From NCBI RefSeq assembly GCF_032854445.1, contig NC_088307.1, positions 25,121,953 through 25,185,952 on the forward strand: a stretch of DNA of 64,000 nucleotides, read 5' to 3'. The translations under genes were made by a program, and so were the position numbers. Source of the DNA: Liolophura sinensis (taxonomy: Eukaryota > Mollusca > Polyplacophora > Chitonida > Chitonidae). This document shows, piece after piece, positions 21,101-29,640 of this stretch. Within the stretch, counting starts at the first letter, position 1. Each line of letters starts with the position of its first letter. Under the pieces are notes generated by a model that was not told the DNA's origin, did no database searches, and was given only the letters and a program-made list of their open reading frames with translations.

Positions 21101-23008
21101 TCGGGCTATGCCCGGTTTCCTCCCACTATATTGCTGGCTGCCGTCATATAAGTGAGTATGGTGTAAAACACCAATCAAATAAATAAAGTACAAAGAATCT
21201 TGATGTATGAAGTTTTGTGAAAGGGGCCTAAGTTAGAGGTCAGCCGCAGCCTCAAGCAGGAAAGTTTCAAGATTCATCCACATTGTCAGCTTGCAGAGAC
21301 TTGCAACATGCAGCCATTTAAAGTCAGAATGAAAAAGTTTTTTAACTGAGAATTTAACAAACTGTTCAATCATTGAATTAAAAGATGCAATCAATAAACC
21401 AGGTGGTGGCAACTATTATCTACGTTGTAAAATGCACGTAAACTTAGTAAACCGGAATCAGTTTTTCCAAGGCAGATTCCAGGAGAAGAGGGAATAATTT
21501 TATTTTGTTACTTTTATGATTTGATGTGATTCTATTGATATTTTGCATGATCTCTGGTTGTGCTTGTAGCAACAACTCCGCCAGCAGATGTCACGTCACT
21601 CAGAAGCCATGGAGAATGTTAGACTTCAATCCGAGGGCACGCTTGACAACTTACGACGCAAACTCAACAATTTACAAGACGTAAGTCTGGCTGGAGTTGC
21701 CTTGCTCAGGCTGTTAAATATTGACTTTAATGTACACCTCACAAGATGGGATAGTCTTCATTTGGTTTATAAAGTTTGGTGCAGTTGAAATGGTCGACCT
21801 CAAAATAATGAGCATGCAAGGTATTGGTTAAATCCTGATTGTGGACAGGACTTTTTCTTTTAGATTTTTAAGAATCCTGTTTTTTGATCTACTCTGAAAT
21901 GATATGATTTCTGACCTGCTCTAAATGATAAATGTGAGACCATTTTATCTGTTGCTTTTGGTTGTCTCTGGAAAGTAACTGGAGATAGACAAATGAGACT
22001 TTGGTTCTGTCTTCTGACTGCAGAGAGAAATTTAACGCCCATGTGCCAATGAAGCAAAGTATTTTGCTCTTCTGGTATCCTGAAAAATAAAAACATTTCT
22101 GATTATCCTTGTTAAACACAAATGGGTTACATGCTGAAAAACTCTGAAAACAAATGTCTTTATGTTTGTACAGGTTCTCATTAGCAGTGGCCAGTCAGCT
22201 CAAATTGGTCAACAACCAAGGTCAAGGTCACCCGAGAGACAAGGTCAGAGGACAAGGTCTCCGGTCAGGAGTTATTCTTCTCAGAGGCCAAGGTCAAGAT
22301 CCAGAGATCGTCTGAATAGTCCAGTGTATCCTGAGAGAGATGGTGAGTTTTTCTGCTGTATAGTAGGCTTCCTTGAAAAGCCATGAATTGGAAAAAAATA
22401 AATTCTAGACCTTGACAAGCCTGGCAAATAAGCCGTCTTTTTCTAGTCGGGTCTGCAAGAGCCTTGAGGTTGAGAACCACCTATGAGTACATACTGAGGG
22501 CTAGTCTATGAACTGACAACACAACAACCTGAGCAAAGACTGTATGTACATTGAGTATGCTATTAAATATTCTCTTGGAGAAATTTGTTTTCTGCCATCT
22601 GTGATACTGATTCATTGTGTTTATGCTGAAGTTAACTAATAGAATGTAATTTTACATTCGCATATATTGTAAACCTTGGGCACTCCTTTTTTCTGATCCA
22701 GTTCCTGTGAGTTAGATTTCTTACAAACCCGTGGTGCAGCAACAACTCAAGGAAACTGAAAATGAGTGGTGCAACCGACAGTCCCCCAGGGGGCGCTCCA
22801 TATCATCATGCATTCTGTTCCTGAGAGATATGACAGAAAAGTACCCAAGAGTCAGCTGTGAGGCTCCTGGAATTTTGAAAGAGGAAAGACATTCCATTTG
22901 CTGTTGATTTGATAGACAGTCATCCACATTCCATCTTTCCTCTCAGGATGTTTCCGGGCAGTGTATGCCGGGAGTCATGGAACAACTAGGGTAATAAAAG
23001 TTGTGTAG
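35..23008 (+). CDS. CNTRL: Centriolin-like coiled-coil protein, 3' part (22 exons, about 976 residues, 5' incomplete)
   Basis: Exons by splice sites: 35-100, 572-640, 1489-1652, 2158-2350, 3518-3724, 4442-4506, 5406-5532, 9333-9497, 10104-10379, 11037-11254, 11674-11831, 12330-12400, 12544-12732, 14881-14982, 15852-15921, 16241-16341, 17338-17421, 19813-19953, 20416-20538, 21570-21680, 22174-22342 and 22947-23008. All have AG/GT borders and compatible phases, giving one open frame of 2931 nt with its stop. The protein is almost continuously coiled coil, rich in E, K, Q, R and L. The exon at 21570 and the start of the next carry a QSEGTLDNLRRKL motif followed by a hydrophobic VLISSG. From memory this resembles the C-terminal end of vertebrate centriolin, a centriole sub-distal-appendage and midbody protein used in cytokinesis and ciliogenesis. 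Vertebrate centriolin exceeds 2300 residues, so more than half, including the expected N-terminal leucine-rich repeats, lies upstream of the window. The final exon is the least certain. Another long centrosomal coiled-coil protein is the main alternative. Confidence 0.72.
1489..1652 (+). CDS. CNTRL: Centriolin-like gene, exon 3 in window
   Basis: The acceptor is ttcatcag and the donor AG|gtgagt. The 164-nt exon enters in phase 0 and leaves in phase 2. It encodes a highly charged segment (ERRSDLEGLDLAIERQKKD and onward) with heptad-compatible leucines. The open frame extends upstream to 1468, but that ATG is inside the intron and is not the start. Confidence 0.8.
1850..1940 (+). repeat. Degenerate SINE fragment (family A)
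   Basis: It contains aatccagctcatgctggctt and tcaagaatatttgt, two blocks of the family-A SINE seen at 3193, with the middle deleted. Confidence 0.45.
2406..2432. repeat. Perfect hairpin at the edge of the 41-bp array
   Basis: Two 12-nt arms (tagtgtatgtat / atacatacacta) are separated by ttg. The hairpin sits 56 nt after the donor at 2350 and marks the first, aberrant unit of the array. Confidence 0.85.
2430..2952. repeat. 41-bp minisatellite, about 12-13 copies
   Basis: The unit is tatttgatatttagcctaca followed by tttaaggtctgacagtgtatg, repeated with few substitutions. One unit has a 5-bp insertion near 2508. It lies wholly within the intron after the exon ending at 2350. Confidence 0.95.
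3193..3461 (+). mobile_element. tRNA-derived SINE, family A, full length with 8-bp TSD
   Basis: The 5' head has a pol III box A-like TGGCTCAGTTGG and a box B-like GAGTTCAAATCC. The conserved body (cagctcatgctgg, tgcggatgg, cataatgctggctg, gtgaaatattcttgagtac) leads to a caccaatcatataaataaat tail. Target-site duplication cagctgtg is at 3185-3192 and 3462-3469. The layout matches the widespread tRNA-headed SINEs of molluscs; assignment to a named superfamily needs a repeat library. Confidence 0.88.
4442..4506 (+). CDS. CNTRL: Centriolin-like gene, 65-nt exon not found by ORF length
   Basis: This small exon is supported by an acceptor (ttggagtacag), a donor (AA|gtgaga) and phase. It enters in phase 0 and leaves in phase 2, and joins the exon starting at 5406 through an AAT codon, reading STINCQRIQAEL. 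Without it the preceding phase-0 exon (ending 3724) would not match the phase-2 entry of the next one. The encoded IIAKKDKEFREVDSRAKQ is charged and helical. Confidence 0.72.
4615..4812 (+). mobile_element. SINE family A, 5'-truncated
   Basis: The copy lacks the tRNA head and keeps gtccagcttaccggcatgct through a caatcaaaaaagaaataaaa tail. It lies in the intron after the 65-nt exon. Confidence 0.7.
4962..5140 (-). mobile_element. SINE family A, minus orientation, internally deleted
   Basis: It starts at the tail (ttatttgattggtggtctta) and reads to ggacttaaattcgcattggt, missing the central ~60 bp. Confidence 0.7.
5697..5825. repeat. 20-25-bp minisatellite, about 6 copies
   Basis: Units of acttgcgttcagtgaatgg with a 5-bp longer variant (ttcagttcagtgaatgg) are repeated. 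The array starts 165 bp after the donor at 5532. Confidence 0.85.
7290..7460 (-). mobile_element. SINE family A 3' fragment
   Basis: The tail plus body from tatttgattggtgttttacg to cacggccagagaggaag is present. The tRNA head is missing. Confidence 0.75.
8159..8430 (-). mobile_element. SINE family A, full length, with 12-bp TSD
   Basis: A T-rich tail (8159-8179) is followed by gattggtgttttacgccgta. The reversed tRNA head ends ...gactgagacacggaggcc. The target-site duplication gtgtgtgctata is exact at 8147-8158 and 8431-8442, so insertion was relatively recent. Confidence 0.9.
8640..8960 (+). mobile_element. SINE family B (second tRNA-related family)
   Basis: The head has ggtatagtggtagatccagg and a box B-like gggtcgagtcacacc. 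The body has gcatgaaggggatagtgcaa, cagtgaagcagcactagata and acaaggaggcacattacatg, ending in gttgagtacgacgttaaacc and an actcactcactc tail. Other copies are at 48755-49110 (+) and 33545-33861 (-). The sequence just 5' (8560-8640) resembles family-A body. Confidence 0.8.
9333..9497 (+). CDS. CNTRL: Centriolin-like gene, exon 8 in window (3' end copied into an intronic array)
   Basis: The acceptor is gtgtgtacag and the donor CTCAAG|gtcagt. The exon has 55 codons in phase 0 (IEAQRGELEKVDQHMGRRK onward), with strong coiled-coil composition. Its last six bases plus the donor are the start of a 34-bp unit that is then repeated through 9730 in the intron. Confidence 0.82.
9492..9730 (+). repeat. 34-bp minisatellite that includes an exon end and 5' splice site
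   Basis: Starts of ctcaag(g) lie at 9492 (in the exon), 9526, 9550, 9584, 9618, 9652, 9686 and 9720. Spacing is 34 bp except one 24-bp unit. Units at 9550, 9584, 9618 and 9686 keep ctcaag|gtcagtc, identical to the authentic donor at 9498. The unit at 9652 has gtcagcc. Confidence 0.93.
10104..10379 (+). CDS. CNTRL: Centriolin-like gene, exon 9 in window (longest; 3' end copied into an intronic array)
   Basis: The acceptor is ctgtatcag and the donor GAC|gtaagt. The exon has 92 codons in phase 0, EHWEQAKTLESQNTDLTSS onward, with continuous heptads. The final ~25 exon bases (gagaaaactcagctgg and onward) and the donor are the founder of a roughly 49-bp array that occupies the first ~470 bp of the following intron. 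Confidence 0.84.
10345..10850 (+). repeat. About 49-bp minisatellite that includes an exon end and 5' splice site
   Basis: The units match the last ~25 exon bases (gagaaaactcagctggcgct) plus gtaagttagttt. The ggctctgtt core recurs at 10417, 10465, 10514, 10563, 10612 and 10704, with shorter 43-bp variants carrying ggttctgtt. Two units (donor-like gat|gtaagc near 10477 and 10575) retain usable GT donors. Confidence 0.9.
11331..11580 (+). mobile_element. SINE family A, near full length, diverged
   Basis: The head is ggcggagtggttagcacgct with box B-like gagttcaagtcaatc. The body and tail end caaataaataaataaa. It lies between the exons ending at 11254 and starting at 11674. Confidence 0.78.
12330..12400 (+). 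CDS. CNTRL: Centriolin-like gene, 71-nt exon with tandem NAGNAG acceptor
   Basis: The acceptor region reads ctccagcag|GTCGAGAAG. Both AGs (12326 and 12329) keep the frame: the distal one gives S-R-E-E, the proximal one T-G-R-E-E. The donor is CAG|gtgagt. The exon enters in phase 1 and leaves in phase 0. It encodes REELKELKDQVHDAEDQAKN, coiled coil. Confidence 0.72.
12805..12950. mobile_element. Fold-back MITE, one ~146-nt hairpin
   Basis: The left half (gggaaacaatacacagttat ggccc...) is an imperfect inverted copy of the right half (...gggccataactgggtgttat ttccc) over nearly the full length. Arms are about 70 nt with a small central loop near aggatagctctcctt. No coding capacity. It lies in the intron after 12732. 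Confidence 0.82.
13214..13421. mobile_element. Fold-back MITE with (AAC)n/(GTT)n sub-terminal repeats
   Basis: The left end agctgacttccgctggacac is followed by acaacaacaac runs. The right end has tgttgttgttgtcg then gtccagtggaaaccagcc. The two ends are imperfect inverted repeats. Confidence 0.7.
14385..14610. repeat. Dispersed repeat, copy 1
   Basis: About 200 bp here match 23800-23990: shared blocks gagagaactatgaggtgtag, agaaataattgcaa-like, tgcataaattcca and tgtttgaaaaggt. Both copies have the same orientation. No tRNA head or terminal inverted repeat is visible, so the family is unassigned. Confidence 0.7.
15071..15100. repeat. TTGAC pentanucleotide microsatellite
   Basis: Four exact ttgac/acttg units are followed by a degenerate tgaggtgact. 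Confidence 0.8.
17850..18123 (-). mobile_element. SINE family A, near full length, minus orientation
   Basis: A (tttatt)n tail is followed by tgattggtgtttcttatgtt. The body ends with the reversed head (...cattggccacggaggccc). Diverged, in the long intron between 17421 and 19813. Confidence 0.82.
18782..19120. repeat. GTCT microsatellite plus flanking duplicated unit
   Basis: (gtct)n is at 18789-18822. Two related blocks follow: ggctataactctaacagttt tctgcatag and ggctacaactccagctgttt tctgcataa, about 180 bp apart. This suggests a diverged interspersed element with a microsatellite head. Confidence 0.6.
19385..19612 (+). mobile_element. SINE family A, diverged
   Basis: It runs from cctctcacgaatgtaattgg through ggcgtaaaacttcagtgaaa. 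Box B-like gaattcaagtcc is kept; box A is lost. Confidence 0.68.
20416..20538 (+). CDS. CNTRL: Centriolin-like gene, exon with KEN box
   Basis: The acceptor is gactttttcag and the donor AGG|gtaagt. The exon has 41 codons in phase 0. It begins with a proline-containing break in the coiled coil (MPKPPSDKENDPLGDISGQ), which contains the tripeptide KEN followed by D and P. This is the sequence context of APC/C-Cdh1 degrons. The helix resumes at EEWKREALKERLVQEQ. Confidence 0.8.
20838..21231. mobile_element. MITE interrupted by a SINE
   Basis: The left end ggacccaatttcacaaaact tcgtaaatc and the right end (reverse complement ttaggcccctttcacaaaac ttcatacatc) are inverted repeats. The interior is split by the family-A SINE at 20950-21187. 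Confidence 0.75.
20950..21187 (+). mobile_element. SINE family A nested in the MITE
   Basis: It begins accgtaggccaagggggtca, has box B-like cagttcaagacc, and ends gtgtaaaacaccaatcaaat aaataaa. Confidence 0.8.
21570..21680 (+). CDS. CNTRL: Centriolin-like gene, C-terminal signature exon
   Basis: The acceptor is tgcttgtag and the donor GAC|gtaagt. The exon has 37 codons in phase 0. It holds SEGTLDNLRRKLNNLQD, the segment that best supports centriolin identity because it resembles the conserved pre-terminal segment of vertebrate centriolin as I remember it. An alignment would settle this. Confidence 0.8.
22174..22342 (+). CDS. CNTRL: Centriolin-like gene, Arg/Ser-rich tail exon
   Basis: The acceptor is gtttgtacag and the donor GATG|gtgagt. 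The first residues VLISSG continue the C-terminal signature. The next ~45 residues are RS/RSP-rich (PRSRSPERQG, TRSPVR, PRSRSRDRL), low complexity and basic, with several S-P sites. I do not recall such a tail in vertebrate centriolin. It leaves in phase 1, so at least one more exon, or read-through to the intronic stop at 22383-22385, is required. Confidence 0.72.
22947..23008 (+). CDS. CNTRL: Candidate terminal exon of the centriolin-like gene
   Basis: A pyrimidine-rich acceptor (ctttcctctcag) precedes a phase-1-compatible exon that adds 20 residues (GCFRAVYAGSHGTTRVIKVV) and reaches TAG at 23006-23008. It is the first phase-compatible acceptor I found after 22342. The sequence has no recognisable motif. 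A later exon, or termination by intron retention, remains possible. Confidence 0.42.
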
Positions 23009-23799
23009 CTCTGTTAGAGGTGAATACAAGTCTTCATGCAGTTTGGCTGTGTTCTGTGAGAAGGGAATTGACAACCTACGGAGGGACGAATAGATGAACT
23101 GGGCACCATAGTTATCAGTGCAGAACCATCAGCCAGGCTTGAGTCAAAAGCTCAGCTGCATGTAGCTGTCCCATGGATCAGACACATCCTCTCTTGCAGG
23201 CTAAATTTTTTGACTAGAGATCTTGCCGTATTTTTCATAAACTTAGTACTGACTGTTATTGAACAGGGAGAGATTAAGAACGTTGAATTTCTCAAAGTAA
23301 CACCCATGTTAAGATTATCATGAGTTATCCCCCCTGCTGACTATTCTGCGGTGTCAGGGTAAGAGAACATTTCTGTAGCCAATGGTCGTAGGCAGCTAAT
23401 TTTCTTATCTGGCTTATTGTGCTGGAAACAATAACCAAAACATTCCCCACCCCCAGGATCGGGAAGCTGTCTTAGACTAAAATAAGACTCAGTCATAACT
23501 TGTGATATTATTCCTGAACTTGGATTTGAATTTGAACACTAGTTTTCAAGATTGTGTGAAAGTCCAAGATAACTCTGTGTGTATTTTCATCACCTCAAAG
23601 ATAATAACATAAAGTTTTAATACAGCTTCGTGATCCTGAGCCTGTTGTCTTCAATAATGAAAGATGCTTACTTCTTACATATATGTGATAACTTGGGTAT
23701 GTCTCCTTCATGTATGATGATGTACAGATATTACAAGTGTAGCGTCACTGATGAAATGCCTCCTTTACCCTACATACCCTGGTTCTGCAAACCTTTCAA

Positions 23800-23990
23800 G
23801 TGCCTCTACAACCAGTATGTCTACAAACATTTCGAGAGAACTATGGGGTGTAGAGAAATAACGTGCAGTTTTTTTAAGCTTGCATCTTGAATGACATAAA
23901 CCGATTATTTTAGCATTTTTTTCATGATAATTGTGTGCATAAATTCCACTGAAAAAAGTATTTTAGTGGTTGAAAAGGTTGAAGATTGAC
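23800..23990. repeat. Dispersed repeat, copy 2
   Basis: This matches 14385-14610 (shared gagagaactatggggtgtag agaaataa, gtgcataaattcca, ggttgaaaaggtt). Confidence 0.7.
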
Positions 23991-24616
23991 ATTAACCAGT
24001 ATTCATTCAGGGTATGTACGGTTTAGTAGTTTAAGGCTTTCCTGCAGTCCTAGAGAATCTAGCCTTGGGATACATGACGCAGTATGTATTTATCGCACAC
24101 CTGTAAATTTACTGTTTTCCTTTCAGATGTATCAAATCTACTTCATGTGGTGTCTGTGTGTGTTAGCGCAGAATTTTTTTCCATTGATCACTGTTGAGAG
24201 TAAAATTTAAAAACATGAGACTCTGGCTAAGGTAGTGTCTACAAGGATGAGAACTTTCAGCTGATTTAAAGAGGAATGGAGATTTTCAAAGTCTGTAATC
24301 TCTTATCTGACCAAAATTGCCAGAATCAATTACTAATGGGGGTCAGCAGGTAGAAGAAATTTCAGCTGATTTTAGAGGAAAAGATTTTCTTCCCTGTATT
24401 AAGTATATACTCTCTAAATTGACCTGTCACTATCTACATGTCGATCTGAAGTAACACTGCCTTCCTTGACTACCTTATGAGAATGCGTTGGTTGGAGATG
24501 TCAAATGTAGCAGAATCCTATGTTCTGAAAGACACAAATATGAAACTCAGCGTCGAGAGCTGAAGAATATACAAAAAGAAGTTTTGATTTGGACAAGTAG
24601 TGGTTGAGCTGGAATA

Positions 24617-24797
24617 ATGTTGCACGAAGAGAGCGTCAGCTTTGTCTGACTGTGAGAGAAATTGATGTAGGATTTCAAGATACGTTGTTGTTGTTCTTTT
24701 CACACCAAGAGAGCGGCAGCTACATGTATGTCTATGAGAGAAACTCACATTTGCCGTATGATTTTGAGATGCGTTGCTGTTGTTCTTTTCACACCTG
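24617..24797. repeat. Two-copy tandem duplication, ~89 bp
   Basis: agagagcg(t/g)cagct, gagagaaa and gttgttcttttcacacc recur in order about 89 bp apart. Confidence 0.7.
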
Positions 24798-26219
24798 AGC
24801 TTTTGTATTTGCCATGATGGTGAAGGTAGAGCCTGGGTGTACAAAGTGTACAGATTATATACATGTTAGAACACATGTACATTTGCCAAGCCTGAGAAAT
24901 TTTGGACACATCTCACGAAACCAATCCATATATATGCAAATTTGCTGGAGGTATTAATTTCTTTCTTAAAATAAATATGAGAAATGTAGGATTGTTCCAA
25001 GATATAATTGTGTACACTGTAACAGATAAGCTGTATAAATGTGTTAGTGTTGATTTTTATGTTGAACTATGTACATATATGTTTGTGTAGATATAATTAC
25101 AATATTAAATGCACGTATCTCTCCAGTGCTGACCTTGAGAGGGTGTTAACTTGTATTGGTCAATATTGTAAGTTTTGTGTTTTTTGTTTTTTATGTAAGG
25201 AGATCTATATATTATTATGTTTTTAAGAGAGCCTTTTAGTGCATTGACCCCATGATATTTATTTAACTGACTTTAGAAGAGAAATATGCTGTTTTTTTTT
25301 TTACTTCTTTACATGTCGTTACATGTATTATATGTTACCAAAACCGTGAAATCTGGTAATCAGTGTAACAATTTTGTGGTGGAAATTAAATTCGTGATCC
25401 TTTTAATAATCTGATTGATTACAAATTTTAGTAATTTTTTTAGCAGGATTTTAACCTAATATAACAAGAAAAAACAACTTGTATCTAAATGATATTACAT
25501 GTGTATTCAATGTAATCTGTTTTAAAACATTTGTAATAGTCATGACTGTAACCTGAAGATCTTATATTCTAGGCTTTTTTCTGATGTGTTAATATTATTT
25601 TTTGTTAGAGACTGTCTGTGATAATACATTTCTGTCTCATTATTTTTTAATATCTTAATTAATGCCTTTTACGCTCATCGAAGAAATCTGATACATGACT
25701 CAGGATAGACAGAGATATGGCATGGTAGAGGATACCTGTAGGTTACATGTACTCTGTCCAGGTCTATCAAGTAGACATTGTCTGGTCAAGTTCTTAATCA
25801 TGAAAACCCGAAATGTACAGGTTTTGATAAATCTGCTGGAACAGTTTTTATCCTAAACTGTCCTCACTGTAAACTGTTTAATATAAGTATTTGACATTTG
25901 ATTGTGTGAACGTGATGTTTGTTTAAGCATTTATTTGTGAAGGCATTATCCTATGATGGTTGAAAAACAATAACATTCTACTTTCTCATGTCATTGTATA
26001 TTTCCTCCAGTGAATAAATAATTGATGCATGAATTATTTACAAAGATTTGTCAGGTGGATGACAGAAATTATTGGAGCATGAAAACTCTCAAATTTACTG
26101 CAAACCCTAGTTGTTCTTTGAAATTATTTTTTGAACTTCATGGACACAATTAAATTTATTTTTTTTCTCTTTTCATAGGCCTATATTGTTACACTACATT
26201 TGGTGACGCCTTAAAAACA

Positions 26220-26250
26220 GATAACACACACACACACATATATATATAGA
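26220..26250. repeat. CA/TA microsatellite
   Basis: (ac)8 is followed directly by (at)5. Confidence 0.9.
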
Positions 26251-27179
26251 TTTTTCTGATGTGGAAAAATGATGGAATATATATACTTGGGATACACAGA
26301 AAATGCCAGGCCTTATCCATACAAAAACTACCTCTTACTGGCTTTTTGGTAGAGGAAAAGTTTGACATGAGACAGTAGAAAATTATTATGCAAATGAAGT
26401 TCTACAGGAAATGATCATGGTGTTAAGGACCCCCTTGATTGAGAAAATATACAAACATCATGGTTTATGGATTCTGTTTTGGATATATGTTCACTACCAC
26501 TTACTCATGAAGCCATCGTTCTACTAGCGCCAACGCCCTGGAAACCTTTGTACTACTCTTTACTTACAAGGCATTTAGGGGTGCTTTTCATTGTATCAGA
26601 GGCAAAGGTTGGTAAATCTCAAAACAGACAATAACCATGCTGCTAGCATCAGAAGGCTTCAAATGTTTTGTGCACTGAATTTTGAACTTGTGTGTGGGGT
26701 GGTGTTTTAATGAGATCACAGTGCCCTGATTGGCTCTTTGAGCTTTCATCTTAGACAATCAGAACCATGGTTAATGAGGTCATGTACATCACACATCCAA
26801 GACATCTACCAAGCATGACCACCATTTTAGAGCTGTGGTTGCTGAAAGTAATAGCATTTTGTTACCTTGGTAAAACCTTGAGGGGTTGGGAAGTAACACT
26901 GGCAAAAATGTTTTCAGTTCTGTCCAAAACAGACAAAATTTTGATATAATTTATCTTACTGCAAAATAAAATTGCACAAATTGATGTGGCAATGTCTGTG
27001 TGGCAGTAATATCCAATCGGTGTTCCACTCTTCAGTTTGGAGGCAAATCTTCCCCTAGTTGCCCCAGTTGCGCCCATGTAACCTTAAGGATTCAGCTCTG
27101 ACATGAAGTCGTGATGTGTGTCAAGTGCGTTTATTAGGCAAAGTACAGTTTTTTGTGGACTCCAACCACAAATCAAATC

Positions 27180-27255
27180 TCGTCTGTCACATAGTAAGGG
27201 AAATATTCTCGAGTGTGGCTTTCAACTCTGATCAAACCAACAAATAAATAGATGA
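27180..27255 (+). repeat. SINE family A 3' remnant
   Basis: gggaaatattctcgagtgtg is followed by a diverged tail, ccaacaaataaatag. Confidence 0.45.
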
Positions 27256-27594
27256 TGTTTATTCAGAACAGCAAAGAGAACTGCATGTATTTGTAGTTGT
27301 CGTCTTTCTTTCGTAAGGTAATTCCATACCTGAGGTAGGTTAAATTTGAGACAAAAGTAAAATTTCTGGTCATATTTTTCTAGTGTTGTCTGGCTTGCAC
27401 TTTTCTGTCATCTGTGATGTATTGAACTTCCAACATGACTGGAAATCATCGTTTGTGATGTGTTCCTACAAGATTTCAGTATTATCTTTTTGTGTTTGTA
27501 TTCCTTGTATACATTAAAATAATAACAAAGAAGCTGACAGATTTGTTTTGATTTTTTTATATCTCACACGATGAAGAGCCCCAGACCAGTGAGC

Positions 27595-27845
27595 AACCCG
27601 GAGAAACGTGGTGGTAAGCTGTGCAACTTCTAACCACAAGGCACATGGGGCATGGGTTCAATCCCAGCCTTTACCAGGGAATTTGTAGATTTCCAAACTC
27701 ACTTGTCGTACGGTATTATTAAAAGTGTGCAGTCAGGATGTGCTCATGGGGCGGCTACGCGGTCTGGTTTACCCCGAGTTTCTGCAGCCAACCATTAAAC
27801 TGGTGAAATGTATCTGCATATGGCATTAAACAAGTAAATTAGTAT
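27595..27845 (+). mobile_element. Candidate third SINE family (C), diverged
   Basis: ggtaagctgtgcaacttcta is followed by box B-like gggttcaatcccagcc and a body with accagggaatttgtag. A related head lies at 63225-63300. Confidence 0.5.
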
Positions 27846-29255
27846 ATGAATAGCATGACGACCCACTGAAAACTTTACTATTTGTCATCTGACTTGTTCA
27901 GAAATATAATAAAATCTCCCTATAGTCTGATATATTGGTAACTGGATCTGTAACACAGAAACACCTATTTCAGAATGAGTTGTAAATCGTGTTTTCTCCA
28001 CGATCAAAACATTTTGCAAAAATGTAAATATCTTCTCTTATTTTCTTTAAGATTTTCTGCAAAGAACACTGCTTGTGAGCACATTGTAGAGAGGAAGAGT
28101 GTTTTCTCATTTCTTAAAAATAACAGACCAATGCTTGAGAGCACTTTGCAAAGTGTAAACAGATTTCCTCATTTCTTAAACAGGACAATCTTCCTGATTT
28201 CTTTAAGATTAAAATAAATAACTGACATATATAATTTTTCTACAAATGATCAACTTGGAGCCCTCTTTGTTAAAAAAAAAACACCAGAAATAATATCACA
28301 TAATTGCTCCATGATTTCCTGGGAACTTTATGTAACACTACTCAGCACTGTCAACTGCTCAGTGCCATCACGTGGCCAAGAACAGAGTAGGTTGAGGGGA
28401 ATTTTGACTGTTTCCTGTCTAAGACTAGGATTAAACCAACATCTGTTGTGAAACATTTAGGAGGCAAGCTGTATTGGGGTGTCACTTTCCATTTGTCAGA
28501 ATTTTAGGGTCAAGCTGTATTAATCTTTCAAGAGTTCCCAGAGTAGATAATGCACTTCAAGAAGCCTAATCTTCCACTTCGTGCAGTTGGCTTGGGTGCT
28601 TCCTTTTAGATCCAGCAAGGCAACAAACCTTGCACTCCTAAGACGATCATAGAAACTAGAACCATGTTTCTGAGTCGAGTAGGTGTAAAAATATTTATTT
28701 TTACATTTTTGTACAGACTTTATTTTATTACTGTCTCTCATCGTTCATACAGTGATAATGCGTATGCCAAGGCTGTGTGAACTCAGGGGGAAGTGGAACT
28801 AACAGGCCAATTACCTAAAACATTGATAGGTGAGTTTAAAAAATTCCATAAATCCGTAACAGACATCTGAATTGTCACTTCTGACAAAAAAAGAAGTATT
28901 AGCGTTCTAGAGGGAAAATTACATGTAAGAGACCACAAAGGCGCATATATTATCTAAACACCTAAAACTGTTCACAACACGAAAAAGAAAAGCAAACATG
29001 CAGTTAAAACTGTACATGTAAAAAAATGGTTGAGTGTCAACTCTTGCATAATTTAGCATGCATCCATGTCATTTTCTGTGGGGTTTTTTTCTTCTCACAT
29101 ATAACCAATAAATGTTTTTTCACAGTGTGAATGATGGCATGCTGGAAAGTCTTTAACAAAATCTATATATCGTTGTTTTCATAAACGGCGAGGCAGTCCT
29201 GATATATTGTTTTTTTCACTCCACTAATAAATACCTATGTAAATTAACTAAAATA

Positions 29256-29640
29256 CAGGGCCTAGTTCTTCAAAAAAGTGTATTAAGAGTTAATTAAACT
29301 ACCTCCCTTATTCTAATTTTTGTAACACCTGGTTTGCTCACTTTAACCAATATATATGAAATTGTAGCAGGAATATTGAGTATTTTTCTCACGAGGTTAG
29401 ACCATCTAATGAAAAATCTTCATATCTTTACTTTTCCAAAAGGCTGGTAAAGAAATGTAATATCCTACCTTAAACACGACTAATATCCGTCCCAAAAATT
29501 TAAAGAATTAGGGTGGACGTGTACATGTGATTGGCAGTTTGAACTGCATGAACATATGCTCCATATGAGTATATCAGAGTATACATTTATTAACGTCAAC
29601 ATATATCACACCTTAACTCTTAGTACACCTTTCAAAGAAC
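29256..29640. mobile_element. Fold-back MITE, ~385 bp
   Basis: The left end cagggcctagttcttcaaaa plus gtgtattaagagttaa mirrors the right ttaactcttagtacac plus ctttcaaagaacatc. Confidence 0.62.
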
